DNA of 64,000 nt from the NCBI GenBank assembly GCA_009731375.1, contig BJOX01000101.1:497164-561163 (forward strand), given 5' to 3'. The position numbers were made by a program, and so were the translations under genes. Shown one piece after another: positions 14,428 to 23,585 of this stretch. This DNA is from Paulinella micropora. Lineage: Eukaryota; Cercozoa; Imbricatea; Euglyphida. The notes below the pieces were generated by a model that was given only the letters and a program-made list of their open reading frames with translations, made no database searches and was not told where the DNA came from. Position 1 is the first letter of the stretch; every line of letters begins with the position of its first letter.

Positions 14428-15438
14428 TTACAAATCCAAAATTTCTTTTTTCTTTTTAATCCTGGCACTACTACGGATATTCTCTGGTTTTATATCCAAT
14501 GATTTTAATAAGTGGCCTGTCTTTTTTTCTTTCGTAGCTTCCTTTACTTTGTCGGCTAGTTGAGGTTTAACTTCTTCCTGTTCTTGTTCGTCCATTTTGG
14601 ACTTTAATAATTGTTGAGGACTGACTAGTTCGTGGTCACCAAGTATTAACTTAAAGCCTTTCCGACCTTTAACTGTATATACTTTCTTTGAATACTGAAC
14701 ATCGCCCTTAGAAAAAACCGTTATTTCTAGTTCTTTTCGCACGGTTGAACCCTTAGGAAATTTATTAATAAGACCAGCCCTGTATATTTCTTGATCGTTT
14801 TTCTTTTTTCCATAATAATCTTCCATAGGTGTAGCCTTTATTGTATTATGAAATGTGTTATTATAATTATCAACAATTTCATAAATGTAAGGAACCCAAA
14901 CAAAATCGTCATTAACTTCCCACATAAAATTTAAATCATTTCTTATTGTTCTAATAAATCTATCTACTATACCCATAGTTCGGTGGTCGCCAACTTCGTT
15001 TGTAGTATGTTGAATTCCGTTGTCTTTAAAGTATTCAGCAACTTGGCCTTTATATTCACTGCCGTTGTCGGACGTAATCCTTTTAGGTTTAGGCATTTTT
15101 TTTAATCCTTCTAATACTTCGCCTGTTGTTTTATTTTTGATCGGTTCAATCCAACCACGACGAGAATAAACATCAATCATTACTAATCCAAAATTGTAAT
15201 TTTTGTTTCCTTTCTTAGTTGCTATTTTAGACATATCCATTAAGTCAATAAACACTTGGCTTAATGGTTCAGGCTCAGGGGCTAGAATAGTATTCCATTT
15301 TTTAATTGTTTTAGATTGATGGTGAATTTCAGAAGCCTCTTTAATTTTCTGTTGTTCAAGTTCTTCTTCATCTAGCAAAGACTTCGCCTCATCACTTCCT
15401 GTTTCAGTATTTTGTGGATTGCTGTGTTTGTGGTCCAT
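14428..15438 (-). CDS. RVE-family integrase (Polinton)
   Basis: Retrovirus-like integrase that would insert the element into host DNA. 336 residues from the ATG at 15438. The catalytic core is recognisable: first Asp in FIDLMD (about residue 65), second Asp in TSDNGSEYKG (about 124), then the conserved helix GIVDRFIRTIRNDL. In most integrases that helix starts with the catalytic Glu (G-x-x-E-R); here it is Asp, with 34 rather than 35 residues between. The N-terminal HHCC zinc domain is not visible. Upstream on the minus strand is an AATATAGGAAC motif shared with structural genes. The frame is intact; activity is uncertain because of the Glu-to-Asp change. Confidence 0.9.
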   Translation of the reverse strand: MDHKHSNPQNTETGSDEAKSLLDEEELEQQKIKEASEIHHQSKTIKKWNTILAPEPEPLSQVFIDLMDMSKIATKKGNKNYNFGLVMIDVYSRRGWIEPIKNKTTGEVLEGLKKMPKPKRITSDNGSEYKGQVAEYFKDNGIQHTTNEVGDHRTMGIVDRFIRTIRNDLNFMWEVNDDFVWVPYIYEIVDNYNNTFHNTIKATPMEDYYGKKKNDQEIYRAGLINKFPKGSTVRKELEITVFSKGDVQYSKKVYTVKGRKGFKLILGDHELVSPQQLLKSKMDEQEQEEVKPQLADKVKEATKEKKTGHLLKSLDIKPENIRSSARIKKKKEILDL

Positions 15439-15453
15439 CACCTCCTGTTTTTG

Positions 15454-15464
15454 GTGTTCCTATA
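15454..15464 (-). promoter_or_regulatory. Promoter-like AATATAGGAAC motif, integrase
   Basis: On the minus strand, AATATAGGAAC lies just upstream of the integrase ATG. The same core precedes the genes at 21424 and 26194 and, as TATAGCGACC, the MCP gene. A hairpin with arms GAAAGATTT and AAATCTTTC sits directly upstream. Confidence 0.5.
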
Positions 15465-15502
15465 TTGAAAGATTTAAAAAATCTTTCAGCAAAAGGTTTT
15501 GT

Positions 15503-15522
15503 GAAACTTTTTCAAAAGTTTC
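15503..15522. terminator. Perfect hairpin overlapping a stop codon
   Basis: Arms GAAACTTTT and AAAAGTTTC (9 bp, 2-nt loop). On the minus strand the first arm contains the last two bases of the TGA stop of the 15521-16030 gene. Confidence 0.65.
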
Positions 15523-16030
15523 AGAACTTTAAAAATATCTTTGAAACATCATTGTTTTCTTTTTTTGGTTTCTCGGGTTGTCCCGCATAAACATTGACAT
15601 TAACACGGCCAGACTTCTTTCCTCCCTTCTTAGGCTTAGGCTCTTCTTCCTCCTCACTTTCGCTCTCACTATCGCTCTCCTCTTCCACTTTCTTTTTTAC
15701 CACTTTCTTCGCCTTCTTCTGTTTAGTCTTCAATTCTATACCCGCAACCCGTTGGGCAACGATATCTACAAAGTCGTGTTCTACTTCTTCATCCGAGCTG
15801 CTTTCCTCACTTATCTCACCGTCCCGCCCATCAATCATATCCTTAGCTAACTGCTTCTTTGTGATGTGGTCCATCTTTTCATCATTAGTCATTTCTTTCG
15901 CATTCTTCGCCTCTTCCTCAGCAAGTAATTCCCTCGCCCTTTCAATTTTCCTCGGCCTCGCATACTGCTTCTTCATTACAGTAGCTTTTTCAAGGTTCTT
16001 TATGGCAATCTCTCTATTACCTCTTGGCAT
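15521..16030 (-). CDS. Charged protein of unknown function (Polinton)
   Basis: About 169 residues from the ATG at 16030, giving MPRGNREIAI. The open frame reaches 16105, but upstream of that ATG it has only non-ATG starts and would overlap the divergent fibre gene. The sequence has a Lys/Glu/Arg-rich helix, then an acidic Ser-rich stretch (EESSSDEEVE) and alternating acidic and basic low-complexity patches. This suggests a disordered, nucleic-acid- or capsid-associated protein. It is divergently paired with the fibre gene; the 68-bp spacer would hold both promoters. No homologue is recognised. Confidence 0.7.
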   Translation of the reverse strand: MPRGNREIAIKNLEKATVMKKQYARPRKIERARELLAEEEAKNAKEMTNDEKMDHITKKQLAKDMIDGRDGEISEESSSDEEVEHDFVDIVAQRVAGIELKTKQKKAKKVVKKKVEEESDSESESEEEEEPKPKKGGKKSGRVNVNVYAGQPEKPKKENNDVSKIFLKF

Positions 16031-16098
16031 TTTCGGTTGTATATCTAACCAAAAATAATTTTTATTCGGATTAACTATTATCCAAACTATATACAACG

Positions 16099-19000
16099 AT
16101 GTCACAATATAAGTCGCTATTAGGCCTTAATGAATTGGCGGTGGACTCACTTGACATAAAAAATTTAGACTTAACGAACACTAATATTATAGGCTTAAAT
16201 ACAGACAGGATACCAGAAGATGCTGACCCAGTAAATCTTTATTTTACCGATGGCCGATTTGATGCGAGGTTGGCAGCCAAATCAACATCTGATGTCAAAG
16301 AAGGAAAAAATTTATACTACACAGAGCAACGAGTAAGGGACAACGACGAGCTTAAAGCCTCAACTCAGCACCGTTCTAATACAAGCAATCCACATCAAAC
16401 GAGCCTATACAATTTGATAGACACTAACATATCCGCACCAACGGTCGGGCAATACTTAACATATAATGATGTGGATGGTAAATGGAGGAATACCACCCTG
16501 GATTCAATAGACACACTATCCGATGTAGTCATTACAACACCAATTGCTATAAATAGTTATCTAACATATAATTCAATAAACTGGGTAAATAAAACCTTTC
16601 CGATAAATGTTGATGAATTCGGCAATATTAATATGGGCGGATATTTGAACATAACGGGAGTTAATTTACTAAATACAATATTGGTTTCTTCAATCATAAC
16701 CACTGCGACATTTAATGATGCTTTTGACACACGACTCGCAACCAAAAGCACCACAGATTTAAAAGAAGGGACTAACTTATATTACACCACAGCAAGATTT
16801 GATAGTCAATTGGCAACTAAGAGCACCACCAACTTAGCAGAGGGAACCAATCTATATTACACCACCGTGAGAGCGAATACAGACTTTGACACACGGCTAG
16901 CTACTAAATCAACCACCAACTTAGCAGAAGGAACAAACTTATATTATACTAATGCTAGGTTTGACACTCAATTAGCAACAAAATCAACGACCAACTTGGC
17001 AGAAGGCACTAATTTATATTACACCACCGCACGAGATAATTCAAATTTTGACACACGGCTCGCCACTAAATCAACCACTAACTTAGCAGAGGGAACTAAT
17101 TTATACTATACCACAGCAAGAGCAAATACAGACTTTGACACAAAGCTAGCTACTAAATCAACAACCAACTTAGCAGAGGGAACAAACCTTTACTATACGA
17201 CAGCAAGAGCCAACACAGATTTTGATACGAGACTGGCGACTAAATCAACTACTAACTTAGCAGATGGCACTAATTTATATTACACTAATGCAAGATTTGA
17301 CACTCAATTAGCGACTAAGAGCACAACCAACTTAGCAGAGGGATCAAACCTTTACTATACTAATGCGAGATTTGACACTCAATTAGCGACTAAGAGCACA
17401 ACCAACTTAGCAGAAGGCACCAATTTATATTTCACAACCGCACGGGATAATTCAAATTTTGACACCCGACTAGCCACTAAATCAACAACTAACTTAGCAG
17501 AAGGCACTAATCTATATTACACCACCGCAAGGGCGAATACGGACTTTGACACACGGCTAGGAACTAAATCAATAGATGCTTTAAGTGATGTAATAATAAC
17601 AACACCCGCAAACGGTCAATTACTATCATACAACGGAACGAATTGGGTAAATTCAACAGGGTCATTAGCCTTTCTTGCTTTATCGGGTGGAACAATGACG
17701 GGCGATGTAATATATGGGGCTTCTGCTTTTACTATGTATTCAGCCCCACAGACTATGACAACTAACTCGGCACCTTCTCCATTTGTTGCTTCTGCTTCTA
17801 ATGAATACAATCCCGCTTATTATGCTTTCAATGCTAGTCAAAACGATTATTGGACTACGGCGATATATTACAACGACACAACGGGAGTTTATAACAGAGT
17901 GCCCGCGACAACGAATACTTGGGGAGGCATACCATACACAGGCGAATTTATAAAAATAGATTTAGGAGCAATATACAAGATAAAAACATATTATGTGCGG
18001 TCTTCGTCTGCTAACTTTATTGAAACTACCCCGAATATTTGGTATGTTGGAACGAGCACAGACAATGCGACATACACTTTATGGGATAGTCAAACAGGGC
18101 AGGCTTGGGCAAGTCAAACAACGAAAACATATACACCAGCTTCAAATGTTAATGCGAGATATATTATTTTCGTCGTGAATAAGACGGGGAGTGGCGGAAC
18201 TTCATTTAGAAGCCAACCCCGTATAGCCAGTTTGTATTTTGATTATGAGACATTTAATTACGATATAACGAATGTTAGAAATATAACAGGATACTCATTA
18301 ACAACGAGCGGAGCCATAACAGCAAGCGGAGCCATAACGGCTAGCGGCTTGATAACGGCTAATGCAGGGATATCAGGAACCACATTAACAGCAAGCGGAT
18401 TGATAACAGCGAATGCGGGTGTATCAGGGACGACATTAACGGCCAGCGGTTTAATTACGGCTAATGCGGGAATATCAGTTGTTAATAGCACGGCAGACAT
18501 AAGGGGTGAAGCGAGAAGCGGGTCTCACGGCACACCAGTTGGTTTATATGTTTCAGCAAATCTCGGCCAGGCTTCTGCGGGTGTTGAATTTAGACACAGC
18601 AACGGCACTCAGGGCGTCGGCTTTGGTTATAATTCAATATATTACGCCGCAGGAAGCGATGGAAATCAAAATTTAAATTTTTATGCTAAGGGTAGCGGGT
18701 CATTAATTGCTCAGAGTAATTTTTATACAAGTGCGATGTTGGTGGCGGATGGAGGAAGTAGAATATCGGTTCAAAATACGGTAGATGGAGGAAGCAATTA
18801 TGGAATTTTTATGTATGACACTGGTGATCCAAACTGGGGAATTTATATGGCACAATCTGGGTCGGGTAAAGCACTGGATGGAAAAGTAGCACCGGCAGCA
18901 CTTAATAACGACTTTACGAGTTGGGCAGTTAGATTTAGAGTGAATAATACTTCAACGACTGGTTTTATATGGGAAAATTCTTCAAATGCTTGTAAAATGT

Positions 19001-19374
19001 CATTAAGGGCGGATAATGGTCAATTAGTCGTATTGTTAAATGTTTATGTGATATCAGATAGAAGATTAAAAACAGATATTGAAGAATGTCCAGGATTAGA
19101 ATTGATTAACAAAATAAATCCTGTATGTTTTCGTATGATTGAAAATAAAACACCGCTTAGAATGGGTATGATAGCACAGGAGTTAGATGAAACACTTCAA
19201 GAATTAAATATACCAGACTTTGCGGGATTATCTAAAACCCCCGTTAAGTTTCCTTGTGAGAAGCAAAGTGAAGAATGTAAATCGAAAGGGTTGCGTATCA
19301 AACCCCAAGATGTAAAAATGGTTGATACTGGCGATTATAGTTATTCTATTGCTTACTCGGAGTCGCACCATTAA
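16099..19374 (+). pseudogene. Phage-like fibre with discoidin-like domain and S74 chaperone, frameshifted end
   Basis: 1091 residues, the largest gene of the element; likely the receptor-binding fibre. Residues about 215-487 are tandem repeats built on LAEGTNLYYTTARA, as in phage tail fibres. About 552-715 resembles an F5/8 type C (discoidin-like) carbohydrate-binding fold (FIKIDLGAIYKIKTYYVR). About 731-794 is an ITASGLITANAG repeat. From about 985 the sequence ISDRRLKTDIEE and later RMGMIAQELDE identify an S74 intramolecular chaperone, which trimerises the fibre and cleaves itself off. The frame ends SESHH, but the expected S74 C-terminal helix continues in another frame to about 19511 (IKAVQQLSEKV, then a coiled coil). 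A single-base indel near 19355 is therefore likely. Confidence 0.88.
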
Positions 19375-19500
19375 TTAAAGCAGTTCAACAATTATCAGAA
19401 AAGGTAGTTAATTTAGAAAAAGAAAATAAAACTTTACTTAATATATTACAAGACCAATCCAAACAACTGGCAGAAATACGAGCAGTTTTATTTCCTTCAA

Positions 19501-19845
19501 ATGCCCCCTAGATTACACCAACCACCGCCTAGGATTGATATGGCGGATGGCGAACTCACACCCGAGTTGAAGAACCGTGTGCTTGATGTCCAAATTAAGC
19601 AGGAAGAAAAAGAATTAGACCACGAATACGAGGACAGCTGGGATTGCTGTATGACTAAGAGAAAAACCGACAGCCGACTTATTAAATACCTATTTCAAAT
19701 GGGTATCATTATCGCCATCATCACCCTTTGTATCGTGAGGTTGTCTGAAAAGAACTTGCCGTGCGAAGTTGCCAACACTTATGTAGGTATTTTGACCTTA
19801 CTCATCGGCATCTGCCTTCCTTCGCCTTCTAGCTCAAAGAAGTGA
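19501..19845 (+). CDS. Small membrane protein, two hydrophobic segments
   Basis: 114 residues from an ATG that overlaps the shifted end of the fibre reading. The N-terminal half is hydrophilic and Pro-rich. Two hydrophobic segments follow (MGIIIAIITLCIV and YVGILTLLIGICL), separated by a short charged loop with a Cys. A membrane-anchored virion or host-membrane protein is a reasonable inference. No family is recognised. Confidence 0.7.
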   Translation: MPPRLHQPPPRIDMADGELTPELKNRVLDVQIKQEEKELDHEYEDSWDCCMTKRKTDSRLIKYLFQMGIIIAIITLCIVRLSEKNLPCEVANTYVGILTLLIGICLPSPSSSKK

Positions 19846-20076
19846 GCATTCAAAAGAATAGATTTTATACCAAGAGCTATCACCAGCACAGATTAGCGGA
19901 ATAGCTTCATCAAAACTAACACACCAATCACTCATCGGCTTATACACACATCCCTTTTGGATACAATAAACACAACTTTCATTTTTTTTATCGCTGACCC
20001 GCGAATAGAAATCACAAGCGGTCCGAGCAGAAATATTAATTAATAAAAAGTTTATAAGCAGTAATATAGAGGGCAT
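19834..20076 (-). CDS. Small secreted Cys-rich protein, PSI-like
   Basis: 80 residues on the strand opposite its neighbours. It has a clear signal peptide (MPSILLLINFLLINISA) and then seven or more Cys. The spacing C-x2-C-x4-GC-x8-C (CVYCIQKGCVYKPMSDWC) resembles a PSI (plexin-semaphorin-integrin) knot. Its 3' end overlaps the membrane-protein gene by 12 bp. An extracellular or virion-surface role is inferred. Function and expression are unproven. Confidence 0.6.
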   Translation of the reverse strand: MPSILLLINFLLINISARTACDFYSRVSDKKNESCVYCIQKGCVYKPMSDWCVSFDEAIPLICAGDSSWYKIYSFECSLL

Positions 20077-20162
20077 CGCAATGACAGAATAAATACCAAA
20101 AGATTATTTTTCTTAGTAATGATTTTGTTGGTGATAGCAAGACATTTGACAAAAACATTCAA

Positions 20163-20441
20163 ATGAACTTTACACCAACAAGAATGAATGTTAAGTTTAT
20201 CCACTATATGAATGATGTAACGGAGACGAAAACAAAAATCCTTTATATGGACCGCATCGGGATTATTGGCACATTCGCCGACAGCACCACGGCAAACATT
20301 TCAAATCTAAGCTACAATTTAGGTATTATTAATTGGACCGATGGGCAATACACTTTTAAAGTGCTTAAAACTGACAGCGGTAATATTGAGACTGACCAGC
20401 TAGCTGGAAGAATTGTTATTTGTTTAGAATTTTTGGGTTGA
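20163..20441 (+). CDS. Unknown 92-residue protein (Polinton)
   Basis: ATG start, AT-rich upstream region. The sequence looks like a compact beta-rich domain (YTFKVLKTDSG, RIVICLEFLG) with no signal peptide or membrane segment. Its last 22 bases overlap the packaging ATPase frame. Position between the fibre group and the ATPase suggests a virion component; this is inference only. Confidence 0.6.
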   Translation: MNFTPTRMNVKFIHYMNDVTETKTKILYMDRIGIIGTFADSTTANISNLSYNLGIINWTDGQYTFKVLKTDSGNIETDQLAGRIVICLEFLG

Positions 20442-21277
20442 TAAAATATAGAGTGACGGAAAAAATTAATGATATACGAGTTAGACCAGTCAAGCAAAAC
20501 GGAGATAGAGACAAGTTGGCAAAAGGATATAAGTTGTTTGATGAACCGTATGCCAATATATTTCTTCTCGCTCGCAAGAAGAGTGGCAAGACGACCGCAC
20601 TGTTTGAAATCCTGAAACGAACGACAGACAGAAAGACCCGTATTGTTATTATTGCCAGCACGATACATAAGGACCACATTTACAAAGAAATGGTGAAGTT
20701 CTTTAAGCAGAAGGGGAACCCAATGGCGATATATACATATTTGAAAGCGGATGGGTATAGTGTGATTGATTACGAGTTAGACAAACTGAACAAGCCAGAC
20801 GAAGAGCAAGAAGGCGAGGTTGTGCGGGACGAGAAAGAAGAACCGAAGCCCAAGTTTTTATATTTTGGAAAAGAGGAAAAGAAGAAGCAGGATGGAGGCG
20901 AAAAAGTGGAGAGACCGAGCAAATACATCACACCAGAAGTTGTGTTCGTGTTAGATGATTTGGGTAGCGGATTAAGGGATAAGTCAGTTAGCGACCTACT
21001 TAAAAAAAATAGACACTGCAAGTCAAAGGTGATTATGAGCTCTCAGTATCTTAACGATCTAAAACCTGAGGCGATTAAACAGCTGGACTATCTTCTTATT
21101 TTTCCAGGTCAGAGTGTGGATAAGATAGAACTCGTGTATAAGCATCTGGACCTTAACTATGACCTTGAATACTTTATTGAAAAATACCACGAGGCAACAA
21201 AAGAGCGATTTAACTTTTTGTATGTTGATTCGGTTTCTGATGAACTGAGGCAGAATTTTAACTATCGCTTGCGATAG
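20420..21277 (+). CDS. A32/FtsK-HerA-like genome-packaging ATPase (Polinton)
   Basis: Motor that would pump the viral genome into the capsid. About 285 residues in the open frame. Walker A is ARKKSGKTT (about residue 51; the usual first Gly is Ala). Walker B is VVFVLDDLG (about 178-186), with a following VIMSSQ sensor-like strand, as in A32-type ATPases. A Lys/Glu-rich insertion lies at about 125-160. There is no ATG between the frame opening and Walker A: the frame opens at a TTG inside the preceding gene, and TTTGTTTAG just upstream resembles a splice acceptor. A non-ATG start or an upstream exon is therefore needed. The stop codon sits inside a perfect hairpin. Confidence 0.88.
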   Translation: MFRIFGLIKYRVTEKINDIRVRPVKQNGDRDKLAKGYKLFDEPYANIFLLARKKSGKTTALFEILKRTTDRKTRIVIIASTIHKDHIYKEMVKFFKQKGNPMAIYTYLKADGYSVIDYELDKLNKPDEEQEGEVVRDEKEEPKPKFLYFGKEEKKKQDGGEKVERPSKYITPEVVFVLDDLGSGLRDKSVSDLLKKNRHCKSKVIMSSQYLNDLKPEAIKQLDYLLIFPGQSVDKIELVYKHLDLNYDLEYFIEKYHEATKERFNFLYVDSVSDELRQNFNYRLR

Positions 21278-21299
21278 TCTATTGTCCCGCTTGCGGGAC
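21261..21299. terminator. Two tandem perfect hairpins at the ATPase stop
   Basis: First arms ACTATCGC and GCGATAGT (8 bp, TT loop, 21261-21278), with the TAG stop at 21275-21277 inside the 3' arm. Second arms GTCCCGC and GCGGGAC (7 bp, TT loop, 21284-21299). Both share the CGCTTGCG apex. Confidence 0.7.
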
Positions 21300-21354
21300 T
21301 AATTTCAATAAACGATTTTTGTAATTTTATATTATTTATTTTTTTCAGAACTAT

Positions 21355-21367
21355 AATATATAGGAAC
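21355..21367 (+). promoter_or_regulatory. Promoter-like ATATATAGGAACC motif
   Basis: AT-rich stretch then TATAGGAACC, about 57 bp upstream of the ATG at 21424. It matches the motifs upstream of the MCP, integrase and 26194 genes. Confidence 0.5.
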
Positions 21368-21423
21368 CTTTTTTGAAAAAAAGCTTCACCAAAAACTTGG
21401 AGGTGCGGAGGCGAAGTCTCTGC

Positions 21424-21744
21424 ATGCCAACATCACCAGTGATTATTTCACAACCAGCAGGATATAACATCGGATACAATCCTTCACCAGTCAAAATGCC
21501 ACAGAAAGGAGGTGCGAAGAACAAGAAGAAAGGAAAAAAGAAACAAACAGGTGGTAAAATTAACTGGGCCCGAGTAGAAAAAGCAGCCACAAATGTTGAA
21601 AGATGGTTTAGAAAGAACAAAGCGATATCAAGAGGAGCTACATTTTTAAGCGATGTAGGGGTTCCGTATGCAGACCGTGTAGCGAAGGCGGCGGCGAAAC
21701 AGGGATACGGCAAACAACGAGGTGGGGCAGTCAAGTTTCGTTAA
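21424..21744 (+). CDS. Small basic, core-like protein (Polinton)
   Basis: About 106 residues from the ATG at 21424; the open frame begins earlier at a TTG. Strongly basic (GGAKNKKKGKKKQTGGK) with a hydrophobic N-terminal patch and a C-terminus GKQRGGAVKFR. Size, charge and position between the ATPase and protease fit a DNA-condensing core or minor capsid protein that the protease would mature; the Gly-Gly pairs are possible cleavage sites. The family assignment is inference. A 6-bp stem (with one G-U pair) ends directly at the ATG. Confidence 0.7.
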   Translation: MPTSPVIISQPAGYNIGYNPSPVKMPQKGGAKNKKKGKKKQTGGKINWARVEKAATNVERWFRKNKAISRGATFLSDVGVPYADRVAKAAAKQGYGKQRGGAVKFR

Positions 21745-21801
21745 CCCCCAACCCGATTGATGTAAATTATGTTATTATTTTTTTCACTGACTTAATATAA
21801 A

Positions 21802-23457
21802 ATGGTTGTAAAAAAAACGAGGAAGAAAGTTAAACAAAGACCGCCGAGGATATACAGAACAAAAGATGGACGACCATATATTAAAGTGAAAGGGGAGCCT
21901 CGCAAGCGAGGCGTTCGCACACGTGCGACGAAACGAGCATATCTCAACTTTGGCGAGAAAACGAATGACCTTTCAACACTTCAAATCGTTAAGTTGTTTC
22001 TGAAATATATGGGGAAGACGAAAACAAAGAATAAACCAAAGACAAAAGAGCGAATAGTTAAGTCTGACTTCAACCGTCTTGAATACGAGAACCGCAATCA
22101 GATACAAGACAACTTACAGAAAAAATATGACCTGATACACGAACAGGAAGAAAAGGAAAAGAAGAAAAGGGAAGAGATAGAAGAAGAAAAGAAAAGGTTG
22201 GAAATAAAAGAAATGAAAGACCTTGAAGAGAAAGAAGAAGAAAAGAAAAGAAGAGAGAGGAAGGAGGATGCTGAAATGAAGGAAAGACGAGAAGAAAAGA
22301 AGAGGGAAATAGCAAAACTACAACGAATTAATATGGAATTAATAGAACACCAGAAAACTAACAATCTTTTGACAATGCCTACGACACCAGCACCAAGAAG
22401 GACGAAAACACCGCAGTCTGGAAAAATAAAAGATGTAACTGACGAACTGAAAGCGAAAGACTCAAAATATAGGCAAATAGAACGGGAAAAAATCGTTAAT
22501 GAAATGATAGATGGACGTAGAGTCAAACCGTGGCCAACTAATAAGGTAATAATAAATAAACTAGCAGAAGCTGGAATTAATATCCCGATGGTTAAATCTG
22601 GCAAAAATAAGTCTAATTATAAAAATTCAATGAAACAGTTTCTTTACAATCACAAAACAACGGTCGGAATAAAAACACCAGCGGATGGATGGGCTAGGTT
22701 TGGTGCTTGGTTTTCTAAGAAAATAGCAAAAAAAAATTTAGCACCACCGCCATTTCCACCAGCGGAAGAAAAAGAACCACCGCCACAACCAGAACCACAA
22801 CCAGAACCACAACCAGAACCACAACCAGAACCACAACCAGAACCACAACCAGAAGAAAAAGAAGAACAACCGCCAGCCGACGATGAGGATGTGAAAGACT
22901 TAATAACTCAATTCCAAAATATGCCACCACCGTTAGAAGACGACAAAGAACAAGGCGGGACGGGCTACCGCGGGCTAATGACGGACGAAATAGACAACAT
23001 TATGAAAAAGCACGATTGGTATTTGGGGGCTGTTGCTAGCGACGAAATAAACAAATTGAATCCAGAAAAAAGAAAGAAGTATGGATTTATTATGAACACC
23101 CAAAAAAGTTCGCAACCTGGACAACATTGGATGGCTGTTTGGGTTGACCTGATTAAAGATGACTCTATTGAAATCTACGACCCGCTCGCACTGTATAAGC
23201 CGACCGAGCTATTTCTACACCAAATGAAACAGCTTATTGAAAAGAGTAAGCCGAGCACTTACCTGCTTATGAAGGTTAATCAAGTTAAGAACCAAAGTGA
23301 TACAACGGATACCTGCGGGTGGCATAGTATTAGGTTTCTTAAAGAAAGAGCTAAGGGAAATCGCTTTAAATTCGCCAGCGGTTGGACTGACTTAAAAGAA
23401 AAAGAAGCGGAGGAGTTGAAAGCACAGAACGGCTACGGCTTTGACACTTTCATTTAG
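21802..23457 (+). CDS. Adenain/Ulp1-like maturation cysteine protease (Polinton)
   Basis: Cleaves virion precursors during maturation. 551 residues, much longer than adenovirus protease (about 200). Order: basic N-terminus; Lys/Glu coiled coil about 110-190; a Lys-rich linker; a PQPEP tandem repeat at about 329-352; then a C-terminal protease domain. Active-site motifs: His442 in GQHWMAVW, Asp460 in EIYDPL, Gln498 and Cys505 in DTCGWHSI, the order of clan CE (C5/C48) proteases. The N-terminal part could anchor it to DNA or core. A short hairpin (GGGG/CCCC arms) follows the TAG stop. The frame is intact. Confidence 0.93.
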   Translation: MVVKKTRKKVKQRPPRIYRTKDGRPYIKVKGEPRKRGVRTRATKRAYLNFGEKTNDLSTLQIVKLFLKYMGKTKTKNKPKTKERIVKSDFNRLEYENRNQIQDNLQKKYDLIHEQEEKEKKKREEIEEEKKRLEIKEMKDLEEKEEEKKRRERKEDAEMKERREEKKREIAKLQRINMELIEHQKTNNLLTMPTTPAPRRTKTPQSGKIKDVTDELKAKDSKYRQIEREKIVNEMIDGRRVKPWPTNKVIINKLAEAGINIPMVKSGKNKSNYKNSMKQFLYNHKTTVGIKTPADGWARFGAWFSKKIAKKNLAPPPFPPAEEKEPPPQPEPQPEPQPEPQPEPQPEPQPEEKEEQPPADDEDVKDLITQFQNMPPPLEDDKEQGGTGYRGLMTDEIDNIMKKHDWYLGAVASDEINKLNPEKRKKYGFIMNTQKSSQPGQHWMAVWVDLIKDDSIEIYDPLALYKPTELFLHQMKQLIEKSKPSTYLLMKVNQVKNQSDTTDTCGWHSIRFLKERAKGNRFKFASGWTDLKEKEAEELKAQNGYGFDTFI

Positions 23458-23459
23458 CA

Positions 23460-23474
23460 GGGGCCTTCGTCCCC
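23460..23474. terminator. Short GC hairpin after the protease stop
   Basis: GGGG and CCCC arms around CCTTCGT, 3 nt after the TAG at 23455-23457. It has the same CTTCG apex as the hairpin at the MCP end. Confidence 0.5.
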
Positions 23475-23553
23475 CGCACCCCCTCCGTTGTGGTAGGTAA
23501 TTAAAACAAAAAAATATATTTTCCTATATATACAGTATAGTTTTTTTGAGGTC

Positions 23554-23584
23554 GTAGGAGGTTTTTTGAAAAAAAAGCTCCTAC
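23554..23584 (+). promoter_or_regulatory. Start-abutting hairpin, minor capsid gene
   Basis: Arms GTAGGAG and CTCCTAC, extended by a T run pairing with an A run. It ends one base before the ATG at 23586. A near-identical element occupies the same place at 26163-26192. Confidence 0.75.
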
Positions 23585-23585
23585 A

